Source: an uncultured Collinsella sp.
GTDB taxonomy: Bacteria; Actinomycetota; Coriobacteriia; Coriobacteriales; Coriobacteriaceae
Reading direction: 5' to 3'
Assembly (NCBI GenBank): GCA_900549555.1
Contig: UROO01000018.1
Span: 1 to 27,280 of the forward strand
DNA: 27,280 nt
A program made the position numbers and the translations under genes. The first letter of the stretch is position 1; each line of letters opens with the position of its first letter. Below the pieces are notes generated by a model that saw only the letters and a program-made list of their open reading frames with translations, made no database searches and had not been told where the DNA came from. Shown piece after piece: positions 1-10,029 of the stretch.

Positions 1-3000
1 CCCTCGGGCAGCGTGGCGCCGAAGGTGATGCTTTTGTTGAGCGGGCCCATGGAGCCGCCGGCTTCGAGCAGCGTGTTCCAGCCGTAAGCGACTGGCTCGC
101 CCCGGGCGCTACCATAGGTCCAGGTAAGGTAGCCGGTCATGGTGTCGCCGCTGCTCACAAGCACGTGCTTGTCGTATTTTGTCGCATAGTCGGTAGCCTT
201 GAAGTTCGCACCTTCGGAGTAGGTGGCGGTAAAGTCGATCTCGAGCATGCGCTTAACGATGATGGGCACCTGCACGCGGTAGCTCTGGCCGGCCTCGCTA
301 AAAGTGACCGTGAGCAGCGTGAAGCGGCCCCGCTCGTTGTCCCAGTCGGTGCTTGCGCGGAAAACCATGGAGCTCGTGCCGTTGTTGAGCACCTTGAGCG
401 TGGGCGTTTGCGAGGCGGTTGCGTCCTTGACGAAGGCGCCGTTATCGGCAAGCGAGAAGACCTCGGCGGTGGCGGTCACGTGCTTGGCGCTGTCGTTGAG
501 GCGGCGGGCATCGGAAAAGCCGCCGTTAGTCACGATGTTCAGATACTTCTCGACCGTCGTCGTGTCGTTGCCGGGAATCATGAGTACAGGGAAGTCGGTT
601 GCAACCTTCTTGCCCGAAGTAACGTTATTGGTGTTGAAAGTGCTCTTTGCGCTGTCCGCGCTATAGGTTTTCTTGTTTTGGTACGTACCGTCATCATTGA
701 TGCCGCTGATGTTGGTGTAGGTGTAGCGGCCGGGAACGCTTTCGCCCGCTTGGCTTTGGATGGTCGTCGCGGTGTCAATGGCGGCACCGTCGCCAAACAG
801 ATAGCGATCAGTGGCGTCGGCGGCGGAGGCACGCACCGCCAGCGTGCTCACGGGGCTCGTGGTCACGTACGGGCTTGCCGCCGTGGTAGCGGTATCGTCC
901 GCACCGTAGAGCGTGGTGTCCTTGCCGGGTACGTCGAGCCTGTCGTTGTAGTCTCCGAACGCGATGTAGGTTTTCTTGTTAACGGCGGCCGTATTGGTCG
1001 TGTAAACCATCGGCGGCAGGTCGCTCGTGGTCTTGCCCTTGCCAGGCTTTACGTCCACGCCCGCTGCGGAAAGGCTATAGCCGCCTGTGTCGACCTCGCC
1101 CAAGAGCACACCCTGCTTAGCGTCAGATTTATAGATATTGCTGTCCATGAGCACGTTTACCAGATGAAACTGGCCGCGGCCGTCGCCCGCGATGCCACCG
1201 TTGGATGTTCCGCCAAACGTGGTGTTGGAAACCTTTGTGTTGGTGACGTTGATGACATCGGACCCGCTGTTAATCGCGCCAAGTAGACCGCCGCTCCAGC
1301 TGCCATTGATCGCAGCGTTCTCAATTGCGATGTTGTTGCAGGTTATGTTCACATTGCTGAAGTAGTAGCCAATAAGCCCGCCCGAGCATTGGTCGGTACC
1401 GGCGATGTTAACGTTCTTGACGTTGCAGTCCTCGAACCAGTACGTGTTAGGGCTGCCGCTGCTCGTGACCTCGCCAATCAGTCCGCCCGCATTGCGGATT
1501 TTGAAGTTCTTTCCGGTACCATCGCCGATGACGGCGTTCTTGGTGCCGGTCCCGGCATCAATGCGCACGTTGCTCATAGAAATAACGCCGCCATCGACGC
1601 GCCCGACCACGCCGCCGGCGCCCATATACCTATCGGTATTCTCCCCGGTGGCAAGCACATTCACCCCAGAGATGACTGTCGTGCTCGACGGGATGACCGC
1701 TTTTGTGGTGCCGATGTAGGTGTTGACCGAGATATGGCTTGATTTGGCAAAGCCGATCACACCGCCCACGTAGAGATTTGTTCCCGTGGCGGTTAGGGTC
1801 GAATTTTCGCCAACAGCCTTCTCGCTCACCCCTTCGGACGCGGTTGTCCACACACCGCTCGACGAGGCGACCGTTCCCACGTAGCCGCCGACGTACTTCT
1901 CGCCCTCGACGTTAAGACCGGTGTATGAGCAGTCATTGAGATACATGGGTGCCCACGTGGAGCTGAATTTGACCATATAGGTCACATCACTGTCCGTACT
2001 TCGGCTGGCGCGGCCCGAGCTGCCAAGAAGCCCTCCCACGCTCTTTGCGCCCGACACGGTGCAGTTATTCATCTGCACGTTGCGGTAGACGCCGCACGTG
2101 TTGCCATCGTAGTTAGCCGTTGCGCCCGCCAAAAGACCGGTGCCGATAAGGTCGTTCGATGCTGTTCCCGTTGTGGCGCCGCCGTTGGCGGCGATATAGG
2201 TGAGCGCTACATTGCAGCTGCTAAAGGTAAGGTCTTTGACCTGCGCTCCACCGTTCGCGGTGACGCTCTGCCCCACATTGGTGGAGGTAAACATCACGGT
2301 GTTGAACAGGCCGCCTACGCCCGAGACCTTATAGTCGTCATCGGCGTATTCGACGGCGCCGTAGGCAGCGTCTTTGGTGCCCACCGTGATGGTGGCTCCG
2401 TTGCCGTCGATCGTGGCTACGTGCGGCGTGATGCGGTCGCGGTCGGTGGTCGCCTCGTTCGAGTCGCAGGCATTGGAATAGTAGCGGCCGTTAAGGCCCA
2501 CATATCCCGTGCCGTAACCGGTCATATCGTAGGGGGCGCCCTGTTTGAACTCCAGGCTCATGCCGATCGATTTCGACGCGCACACGTAGCCCGTTTGGTA
2601 GTTGGCAGCATAAGACGCCACCAGGTAGGGCGAGTTCACGTCGTTGTCCGCGTCGAGGGGTCCGTGCCAGCCCTGCTTGCCGGGAGCCTTCTGGTCATCA
2701 TTTTTGGCGGCTTCGAAATCGCTGGCGACACCCGCGGGCTTGCCCACACTGTCGTAGCTGGCATTTCGTACCTTGCCATAGTTCTTGTTGCCAAACAGGT
2801 AGCCTTCTATCGCCGGATCTTGCGTATCGCTGCCCCAGTACGCCTTGGAGCCGCGGAACACGCCATAATCGGCATAGTTGGTATGTGCCGCACCAGCACC
2901 CGCACCCGAGCTGATGATAGCCGAGAGCACCAAAAGGCCCTGGGCGTTTTCCACCGTAGTCACGGGCGCCTCAGCGTTGGTGCCGATGTACTTGTTGTCG

Positions 3001-6000
3001 GTGCCCGTGGTGGTGACACAGGGGGTTCCCTTGTTTATGAGCTCGTTGATTTTGTAGTTGGCGTCACCGTTATCGACGTTGCAGCCCTCGCTAAAGGCAT
3101 AGCCGTCGATCACGCGGCCAACGTAAGGGTTATCGTACTGGTCATACTTTGCGGCATCTTCCTCAATGGGCTTGTACTTTTTGTTCTTTGTACCACCACG
3201 CCACGAGGTGCCCGTATGGCGGAAAATCACGCCGCCACCCGCAATAGCGCCAACGTAGCCGCCAATGGGAACAAGATGCGATCTGCTGACATCGGGGTTG
3301 CTGACAACGGTAAAGCCGTACGCTGTCGAACCGTTATTTGGATCGTTTACGACCACGCCATCAATAATGTTATCGCCGCCAAGAATGCAGCCGATAACGC
3401 CACCGAAAAACGCTGTCGGAACGCCGTCCTCATCCTTATCAGAATAAGTAATAGTCGCCTGCGCATTCACATAGTTGATGTTGAGATTGCGCACCACGCT
3501 GCCATAGCTATAGGGAATGAGACCGCGAAGGTCGCCCTTGTTATTTTCAATCTCAATTGCCGCAGTTGACTTGCCTAGGTCGCCAACAATTACGCCACGG
3601 AACGGATTGGCCTTGTTGCCAAATCCGCCAAACGAGGCCGCATCGACGGTAATCTTATTGCCCTCAGGAGGCTCAATGCTGTAATACGCACTCTGCACAT
3701 AGCGGTGCATGGTTTCGTCGCTCAACGTCTGCGAGGGATCGGTCGTTGCATCGCCGTTCTTCTTCTCCCATTTACTCTCGCTTGGATTGCTCTGCTTATA
3801 GACGTACACGACCTCGTTGTCGGTATTTGGCTTGGCGCTCCGTCGCATACAAAGCTCGGATTGATTGGCGGCAATAGTGACTTCCCAGCCATCCAACGCC
3901 ACGCTGTTGTTGATGTAGTTAGCGATGGTGTACATTTCCGTCGCGTCCTTAACGGTGTACGGATCGCCATACGTACCGCATCCCGTCATCAGGTTAGAGA
4001 TGCGCTGGTTAACCTTGATTTCGTGATACTGGACGCCATCCTCGGTGACTTTTCCCTTGGCTACATAAGGAAGATAGTCGCTAAACCAAGGCCTTTCGGC
4101 ATCCGTCGACTCGCCCTTTACCTTTACAAACCCTTCGTTGGTGCCATACGTCGCCTTATCGTAATACCAAAGTTGCTTGCCGGAGTACTCCCCCTTGGCA
4201 TCGATTTCGCTTCCATATGTCACCTTGCCCGCATCGGCTTCAGCCCTAGTAAAGGTATAGTCCGCAGAGCCCGTACCCGTGCTTTTGTAGCCAAAACTCT
4301 CCAGCAGGCTCGCATGGGTGAAGATCGTATCGTTCTTTTTGCTGGGCAAGCTGATTTGCTCAAACTTCGCCGTCACCTGATCGGAATTTTTTCCCACGCC
4401 GAGTCTGCCGAAGAGCGAGGTTGCCGCCGTGTCCCCTTTCGCATAACTAAGGGTTGAAGAAATATTCTTAGCGCTCAGGTTCACGCATGTCTGCATCTCG
4501 TTGATAAGCAGAGGAGCATAGCTGGTATTGCCGTTCACACCGTCGACCGTCAAGCCGTCGAGTGTCAGACCATCTATCTCGAGCTGCGCCACATTAGTCT
4601 CATTGATGGGCCCATAGATACAGCGGCACACAAGTGCACCGGACGAACTTCCCTCATCGTTCACAACAGAGCCCACGGTGCCTGCAAGCGTGACATTTTT
4701 AACCTTGAGGCTGCCCGTATGGGTTCCGATGAGAGCGCAGTGCATATTTTCGTGCTGCGTGGCTTCGCTATTCTTTTTGTTACCTTCTTGCTCAGCTTTA
4801 ATGTCGGAATAATGGAACGTAATCGTTGCATTATTCACAGTAACCGTTGAGCCCTTCGCGGGGTCAGTAGGATAGAAACTGTATCCATCTAAATTGATTT
4901 CCACGCCCGCGCTGTCGCTCGTGCCAATATTGTTTCCTTTGAAAATTTCCTGATTCCCCGGGATGATATAGGTCTGAATTGCAGGGGGCGCATACAAATA
5001 CGCGCACCAAAGCAGTAGGTACTCTGCGGAATCCATCCAACTGCTTGCGCTGCTATTTTTTTCGTTGTTGCCTACCTCAGCATACGCTTTGTCAAGATTG
5101 TAGTAATACCTCGTCCAGGCATTCGTTTTGTGGTTACTGCCGAAAGCCGACCGATTCTGATAGCTGTTGTCACTTCCCGGCTCTCCACTCATGTTGAGCT
5201 TGCCGCCATTGGCACCGTCATTGGTATGCAGCGAAACGACAACGTTCCATTCGCCATCAATAAGCTTGCTGCCGGCTTCGTTGCCATAGGCAGGCTTAGT
5301 GCCATTGCCAACCCATTCATCAAACGAAGTATCACTGTCGTCGCTTTTGATTGCCGTGTTGTTGATTTTCACGCCATTGCCCGCAGCAGCATTGACCTTA
5401 TATGCAGTATCCCAACTTGCCCTGTTCTCCAAGTACAAGCCGCTATAAGTTTCTACTCCATATGTTGAGGAATTCTCCGTTCTGCCACCTCGGCCGATGA
5501 GCAGGCCAAGCACCGCTGCCTTATCGGCATTAATGGTTGCGTTCGAAAGATCGATGGCGTAGTCGTTGATGATCCAGTGGCCGCTGGCGGCGTATACGAG
5601 GCCGCCGACCTCGGTAGAGACATTTGCGGTCACGGTCGTGTTGTTGGTAGTTTTGAGGGCGTAGGTGCTGTCGCTGGTATTCGCAGCAGCACCGCCAATG
5701 GTGACGATGGCGTTGCCCCAGCTGTAGCCCAGAAGACCACCGGCGCCGTTGAGCTTGTCGCCGTTCTTGCCCACGGTCATAGCGAATTCACTAAAGCTAA
5801 GACCGGTAATGGTAACGTTCTTCTCGTTCGATCCCTGCACAATGCAGCCGATAAAGCCACCGACTTGGGCAATCTTGCCGCCGGTGCAATCGCCGGTTTT
5901 GATTTTGCCGCCGACTTCGAGGCGCGTAACATTGAATGTCGAGGTATAGTCGCCCACATAGCCGATGGCGCCGCCAATGCGCATATTGCCGTTAAGCGTT

Positions 6001-8927
6001 TGAGCTTTAGTGATGGTCGCCTGGGCCTTGCTGTTGCCCTCAAACGCAACCGTAGAAGCCGCCGACACGCTGCCCGCAATACCACCAATGTTCACTTCGT
6101 TGCTGAACGTATCATCACACGCGATATTCGTTTTGCACGTTACGCCAGACAATGACAGGTTGCCGACGATGGCACCCGCAAGCGACCCGGCATCGACAGC
6201 CGAACCGTTATCGAACTTCATGGAGCCAGCGATTGTGACGTTGGAGATGGTTGCGCCGTTGACGGACGCGAACAAGCCCAAGCGGCCGTGGCGGTAGATT
6301 TTACCGTTGCCGTTGCTCGTGTCATTGCCGTCGAGCACAGCTTTACCGCGCATGCCGTACGGCTCGCCGACGGCAAGGTTAATTGTGCCGTTGCCATTTG
6401 TGCCGCCACCGTTCAACGTTCCCGAGAAAACTTGCGAGCCGTCTGCACGATCCTGCGTGAAACCCGTTAGGCCCGTGCCCTTGAGATCAATAGTGCCGTT
6501 CACCGTAATGGTCGAGGACTGCAAGCCGTTAAGGTTGTTTTCGGTAACGCCGTCAACCATCGAGTAGTAGCCGTTGGTTTGCCAGGTAATCGCCAGCTTT
6601 GCGAAATCGTCGATACTTGCCAGCGCAAATGCATCGCCAGTTTTTACGAGCTTAGAGCTAAAGTTCCACTGGTGCGCTTCGTTGATGGAGATGAGGTTCT
6701 CGCTCAACGGGTTGCCCAAGCGAATGACTTGGCCGTAGCTGTACACGTCATCGATCTTGACGGGCGTAGAGGGGCGCTTATATTGCCATTTCATGGTATC
6801 GCCTGCGGCGGTGCCGCTATCGCTTCCGCTACCGGCGGCAAAAATCAGTGAGTTGAAGTTCTCATAAATCAGCTGCGCGGTGTGATCATTTTCCACGAAG
6901 GTGGCATCCGACAGGTCGGTGATACCGCTGAACTTGACGATGCCGAGCCACGACGACCCAACGACTCCGGCAAAGCCGCCGTTTGTGCCGCCGATGGTAG
7001 CGCCGCTGGCGGTTTTGACCTTCAGGCCACGCACTTCTAGAACGTTGTTTGTGTCCACGACGCCCACGGCGCCGCCGTATTTGCCATTTGCACTGGCGTA
7101 GCCCGAGGTTGAGCACGTCACTGTTGCATCACTGATGACCACGGCGGACACGTTAGCACTCCTGCCGCCTTCGCCAAGGTAGCCTACTAGGCCGCCTGCG
7201 TAGGTGAGTTTGCCGTTGGAGCCCACGCCGAACGACACCGCAGTATCACCCTGCACCGTAAAGGCATGCAGCGCGTCGCCGTTCTTCTTCCCCCACAGCT
7301 TACCCACCAAGCCGCCGTAGTTGCCGTGCTTGTTGTCATCCTTGCCGTTTTGTAGCGTGCTTGTATACGAACCGCCATTGACGGCCACATCGCCGTTCGA
7401 TATGTCGAGTACGCCGAACAGTCCACCGGCGGAAGGGGCAGCGCTCGTGTTGGACACACTGAGCGCCACGCCCTTGCCAAAGTCGAAGATGCCGCTGTTG
7501 ATGGTGAATGCGTCGGCAAACGAGGCGTCGCCGATAAGGCCACCTGCATACGTCCCGGCAGATGACGATCCAACCGCATACGCGGGCTTGATGACAATGG
7601 CCTTGCCCGAGGCGTCTTTTCCGCTGTTATCCTTGCCCACGGTGAGCGTGAGCTTAGTCGCCTTACCGATAAGACCGCCCGTCGCGTTTTTACCTGCGAC
7701 ACTCAGCGCCGAGACATCGATGCCAGTTGGTAGGGCGACGGTGGCACCCTCCTGCGCCTCGCCGATAAGGCCTCCTGCGTTGGCACCATCGGCTGTCGCG
7801 TTGATGGTGGGCGTGCCGTCGAGGTTGTCCGGCAGGGTAAGGCCCGCAAGCGTAAACGATGCTCTTTCGGCAAGGGTGTTCACAAGCAAGCCCATGTTGC
7901 CTGCGCTCGATTGCATATCGACTGCCAGGGGGCTGTTCGCGCTTGTTGTATAGGTGGCGTTAAGCGTGAGCGCGCCCGTGACCTCGCCCACAAGCGGCGA
8001 GGTTAGCTTGCAGATGTCCTTTTCGGCATCGCTTTTGGGCGTGCCCACGGTAACGGTGGCAGCAAGCGTCTTGTCCGCACCCGTGACCTTTGCGGCCACG
8101 ATGGGCTGGGCATCGGTACCCTTCCAGGTGAGCTTTACGGTGCTGTTGGCGTCGCTGAGCTCGATGTTGTTGAAGAGCGTCTTGTTGACGGTCAGGGTCC
8201 TGTCGCCGAGGTTGAGCGCGCCTTTGAAAGGGTAGGCATCGCTGCCGAAGCCCTGGAACGTGAGGCTACCCAGGCCGTCCACGATCTCCGCGCCGCACAC
8301 GTCGAAGTCGATGCCGGTCGAGCCACCTTTGGAGATGTTCGCGTTCTGGTAGATGGCGGGATCGGTATTGGAGATGGCGATAAGGTCGGCGTTGGACTCA
8401 AAGGTAATGGCCGTAACGGCGTCCGAGTCGTCAGTGATGACATCGCCGTCACCCAACACGCGCCTGAGGGCCTCGACAGTAGCGATGGTGGGGGCAGTGT
8501 TTGCCTGATCAGCAGCATCCGCGTCCGCGTCATCCGCTTGTTCTTCGTCAGCAGCACCCTCATCGGCAGCCGCATCGTCTTGGGACGCGTCGCCCCCCGC
8601 TGGAGCATCGCCGCTGGTGGTTCCATCGGTCGTGGAGTCCTGCGATTCGCCAGCGTTGGTAGAACCGTCGCCGCCCTCGGTAGCGCCAGCGTCGGCGCCC
8701 GGAGTCGTTGCGACATCATCAGATGTAGCCTGGTCAGCATCTTGCAGCGCGGTGGCCACAGCATCCTGTACGGAGCGCGCCGTGTTGCCCGCGGCGCGCG
8801 CGGCGGAGACAGATGCCTCCATAACGGCGTCGAGCTCTTGCGCGAACACCTCTGTGGAAGGCGCGAGCGCCTGGAAAATCATGATCGCAGTCAGGCATGC
8901 GGTTGTTATGCGCTTTGCCGTTCTCAT
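1..8927 (-). CDS. Giant secreted GLUG-repeat surface protein, 3' end outside window
   Basis: One uninterrupted frame runs from ATG at 8927 to the left edge (about 2975 codons, no stop, C-terminus missing). A GAGGTAGG ribosome site precedes the ATG. Residues 1-29 form a Sec signal peptide (KR, hydrophobic core, VFA before QE). Residues about 65-147 are an acidic Asp/Ala/Gly/Thr-rich linker. The rest is a beta-rich, Gly/Asn/Thr-rich array with about 24 GLUG-like motifs (AGGLIGE, GGLVGYL, GGLLGYS, GGVIGCI, GGYVGTV) in clusters near residues 380-660, 940-1125, 1835-1900 and 2200-2580. GLUG motifs are known from large exported adhesins and M26-type proteases; they suggest a long beta-solenoid. No protease motif or cell-wall anchor is visible, and an anchor would lie in the missing end. 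It is the last visible gene of the four-gene minus-strand operon, 68 bp after its neighbour. Adhesion or matrix function is inferred. Confidence 0.93.
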   Translation of the reverse strand, partial: MRTAKRITTACLTAIMIFQALAPSTEVFAQELDAVMEASVSAARAAGNTARSVQDAVATALQDADQATSDDVATTPGADAGATEGGDGSTNAGESQDSTTDGTTSGDAPAGGDASQDDAAADEGAADEEQADDADADAADQANTAPTIATVEALRRVLGDGDVITDDSDAVTAITFESNADLIAISNTDPAIYQNANISKGGSTGIDFDVCGAEIVDGLGSLTFQGFGSDAYPFKGALNLGDRTLTVNKTLFNNIELSDANSTVKLTWKGTDAQPIVAAKVTGADKTLAATVTVGTPKSDAEKDICKLTSPLVGEVTGALTLNATYTTSANSPLAVDMQSSAGNMGLLVNTLAERASFTLAGLTLPDNLDGTPTINATADGANAGGLIGEAQEGATVALPTGIDVSALSVAGKNATGGLIGKATKLTLTVGKDNSGKDASGKAIVIKPAYAVGSSSAGTYAGGLIGDASFADAFTINSGIFDFGKGVALSVSNTSAAPSAGGLFGVLDISNGDVAVNGGSYTSTLQNGKDDNKHGNYGGLVGKLWGKKNGDALHAFTVQGDTAVSFGVGSNGKLTYAGGLVGYLGEGGRSANVSAVVISDATVTCSTSGYASANGKYGGAVGVVDTNNVLEVRGLKVKTASGATIGGTNGGFAGVVGSSWLGIVKFSGITDLSDATFVENDHTAQLIYENFNSLIFAAGSGSDSGTAAGDTMKWQYKRPSTPVKIDDVYSYGQVIRLGNPLSENLISINEAHQWNFSSKLVKTGDAFALASIDDFAKLAITWQTNGYYSMVDGVTENNLNGLQSSTITVNGTIDLKGTGLTGFTQDRADGSQVFSGTLNGGGTNGNGTINLAVGEPYGMRGKAVLDGNDTSNGNGKIYRHGRLGLFASVNGATISNVTIAGSMKFDNGSAVDAGSLAGAIVGNLSLSGVTCKTNIACDDTFSNEVNIGGIAGSVSAASTVAFEGNSKAQATITKAQTLNGNMRIGGAIGYVGDYTSTFNVTRLEVGGKIKTGDCTGGKIAQVGGFIGCIVQGSNEKNVTITGLSFSEFAMTVGKNGDKLNGAGGLLGYSWGNAIVTIGGAAANTSDSTYALKTTNNTTVTANVSTEVGGLVYAASGHWIINDYAIDLSNATINADKAAVLGLLIGRGGRTENSSTYGVETYSGLYLENRASWDTAYKVNAAAGNGVKINNTAIKSDDSDTSFDEWVGNGTKPAYGNEAGSKLIDGEWNVVVSLHTNDGANGGKLNMSGEPGSDNSYQNRSAFGSNHKTNAWTRYYYNLDKAYAEVGNNEKNSSASSWMDSAEYLLLWCAYLYAPPAIQTYIIPGNQEIFKGNNIGTSDSAGVEINLDGYSFYPTDPAKGSTVTVNNATITFHYSDIKAEQEGNKKNSEATQHENMHCALIGTHTGSLKVKNVTLAGTVGSVVNDEGSSSGALVCRCIYGPINETNVAQLEIDGLTLDGLTVDGVNGNTSYAPLLINEMQTCVNLSAKNISSTLSYAKGDTAATSLFGRLGVGKNSDQVTAKFEQISLPSKKNDTIFTHASLLESFGYKSTGTGSADYTFTRAEADAGKVTYGSEIDAKGEYSGKQLWYYDKATYGTNEGFVKVKGESTDAERPWFSDYLPYVAKGKVTEDGVQYHEIKVNQRISNLMTGCGTYGDPYTVKDATEMYTIANYINNSVALDGWEVTIAANQSELCMRRSAKPNTDNEVVYVYKQSNPSESKWEKKNGDATTDPSQTLSDETMHRYVQSAYYSIEPPEGNKITVDAASFGGFGNKANPFRGVIVGDLGKSTAAIEIENNKGDLRGLIPYSYGSVVRNLNINYVNAQATITYSDKDEDGVPTAFFGGVIGCILGGDNIIDGVVVNDPNNGSTAYGFTVVSNPDVSRSHLVPIGGYVGAIAGGGVIFRHTGTSWRGGTKNKKYKPIEEDAAKYDQYDNPYVGRVIDGYAFSEGCNVDNGDANYKINELINKGTPCVTTTGTDNKYIGTNAEAPVTTVENAQGLLVLSAIISSGAGAGAAHTNYADYGVFRGSKAYWGSDTQDPAIEGYLFGNKNYGKVRNASYDSVGKPAGVASDFEAAKNDDQKAPGKQGWHGPLDADNDVNSPYLVASYAANYQTGYVCASKSIGMSLEFKQGAPYDMTGYGTGYVGLNGRYYSNACDSNEATTDRDRITPHVATIDGNGATITVGTKDAAYGAVEYADDDYKVSGVGGLFNTVMFTSTNVGQSVTANGGAQVKDLTFSSCNVALTYIAANGGATTGTASNDLIGTGLLAGATANYDGNTCGVYRNVQMNNCTVSGAKSVGGLLGSSGRASRSTDSDVTYMVKFSSTWAPMYLNDCSYTGLNVEGEKYVGGYVGTVASSSGVWTTASEGVSEKAVGENSTLTATGTNLYVGGVIGFAKSSHISVNTYIGTTKAVIPSSTTVISGVNVLATGENTDRYMGAGGVVGRVDGGVISMSNVRIDAGTGTKNAVIGDGTGKNFKIRNAGGLIGEVTSSGSPNTYWFEDCNVKNVNIAGTDQCSGGLIGYYFSNVNITCNNIAIENAAINGSWSGGLLGAINSGSDVINVTNTKVSNTTFGGTSNGGIAGDGRGQFHLVNVLMDSNIYKSDAKQGVLLGEVDTGGYSLSAAGVDVKPGKGKTTSDLPPMVYTTNTAAVNKKTYIAFGDYNDRLDVPGKDTTLYGADDTATTAASPYVTTSPVSTLAVRASAADATDRYLFGDGAAIDTATTIQSQAGESVPGRYTYTNISGINDDGTYQNKKTYSADSAKSTFNTNNVTSGKKVATDFPVLMIPGNDTTTVEKYLNIVTNGGFSDARRLNDSAKHVTATAEVFSLADNGAFVKDATASQTPTLKVLNNGTSSMVFRASTDWDNERGRFTLLTVTFSEAGQSYRVQVPIIVKRMLEIDFTATYSEGANFKATDYATKYDKHVLVSSGDTMTGYLTWTYGSARGEPVAYGWNTLLEAGGSMGPLNKSITFGATLPE

Positions 8928-8995
8928 CTGGTCCTACCTCGTTCTATCTCATGCCCCGTGCGGGGTCTCAAAATCTATGCTTGCGGATCGCTCGG

Positions 8996-10006
8996 CTAGT
9001 TCTGTGCGGCCGAACACGTAACGCCAATGGCTCCCCAGCTGGTCGGCTTCGAATCACCCTTCCGGTAAAAGGTGATGATTTCCGAGCCAGGAGATGCATC
9101 GTATGTGATCGAGTTGCCGCTGACGGCTGCTTGCCCATTACCGTTCTTGTGATTCGCCTCAAAGAACGGATCGAGCTCGACCCCGTCTCCCCACATGAGC
9201 TTCACCTTGGTCGTAGCACCCGTAACCGTCACGCGATAGTTGTAGGCATCAAAAGCATTGATGCCCAAGTTCTTATCGGTATCCGAGTTCTTGTCGACCC
9301 ACTCGCCCGAAACGCCCGAAGCCGTCACCCCTGCACGCTCGGAAGGCGCAATCTTGGCCGCAAGCCATTTGAGGTTGGTGCCAGGGCTATTGGAGCCGAC
9401 CTGGGCCTTAACGGTGAAGGAGGCCTTGTTGAGGTCCGCCTTGGAAAACGTAACCTTATAGGTATACATGGTCGCCTTGTTGGCAGGAAAGGAAAGGTTG
9501 ACCGTGCCGCCCGCCGTCAGCGTAGGCGAACCGCTTATGCTCCAATCTGTCGTTCCCGTCGCCTTCACGCTCAGCGTCGCGTTAACGTCCTTGTCGTTGA
9601 CCTTGTTCTTGTCGCCCAGCAGATGGTTGTAAATGCGAAAGGTAAAAGAGCAGTTTTCCCCACTCGTGTCGGCGATGACGCTTCGGACGGCAATACCCTC
9701 GTCATTCAGCGTCTCATTCGTGTAGCCCGTAAGCATGTCCGAGGCAAACAGCGCCTGTGACGTGCCCGAGACAGCGACCGACTTAAGGAAGTCGCCCGCC
9801 AAAAAGGCCGTGTAAGTAAGGTGGGTACCCGCCACAATCGCGACGGCGCATAGCAGCACCGCAACCGCCCATAGGCGCTTGCGCACTTTGGAATTAGGGG
9901 CAGCAGACTCCGCCAAGGCAGACTTCGCCGCATGATCATCAACCTGTGCAAAGTGCTTTCCGGCAGGCCTTGCGATTTCATTTTGTGCGTTCTTGTCTTT
10001 CCTCAT
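8996..10006 (-). CDS. Membrane-anchored surface protein with TasA/SipW-like leader
   Basis: A 336-residue protein. The start at 10006 is chosen because GGGAGGGG lies just upstream; longer in-frame starts have no such site and would run into the upstream gene. Residues 1-44 are charged and cytoplasmic, 45-63 a hydrophobic helix, and then comes GTHLTYTAFLAGDFLKSVAVSG. This resembles the G-T-x-A-x-F ... A-S-G-T leader region of TasA/CalY-type proteins processed by SipW signal peptidases. The remaining 255 residues are Ser/Thr/Gly/Asn-rich and beta-like, with no enzyme motif. It lies 23 bp after the preceding operon gene and 68 bp before the giant GLUG protein, so a structural partner or fibre subunit is a reasonable inference. 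Exact family not recognised. Confidence 0.85.
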   Translation of the reverse strand: MRKDKNAQNEIARPAGKHFAQVDDHAAKSALAESAAPNSKVRKRLWAVAVLLCAVAIVAGTHLTYTAFLAGDFLKSVAVSGTSQALFASDMLTGYTNETLNDEGIAVRSVIADTSGENCSFTFRIYNHLLGDKNKVNDKDVNATLSVKATGTTDWSISGSPTLTAGGTVNLSFPANKATMYTYKVTFSKADLNKASFTVKAQVGSNSPGTNLKWLAAKIAPSERAGVTASGVSGEWVDKNSDTDKNLGINAFDAYNYRVTVTGATTKVKLMWGDGVELDPFFEANHKNGNGQAAVSGNSITYDASPGSEIITFYRKGDSKPTSWGAIGVTCSAAQN

Positions 10007-10029
10007 CTGGCGCCCCTCCCTTCCTGCTA

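Noticed and set aside
165..1286. Long plus-strand frame opposite the giant surface gene, and similar ones up to about 8999
   Set aside because: These mirror the codon pattern of the minus-strand gene, have low-complexity Ala/Val/Arg compositions, and lack ribosome sites and domains.
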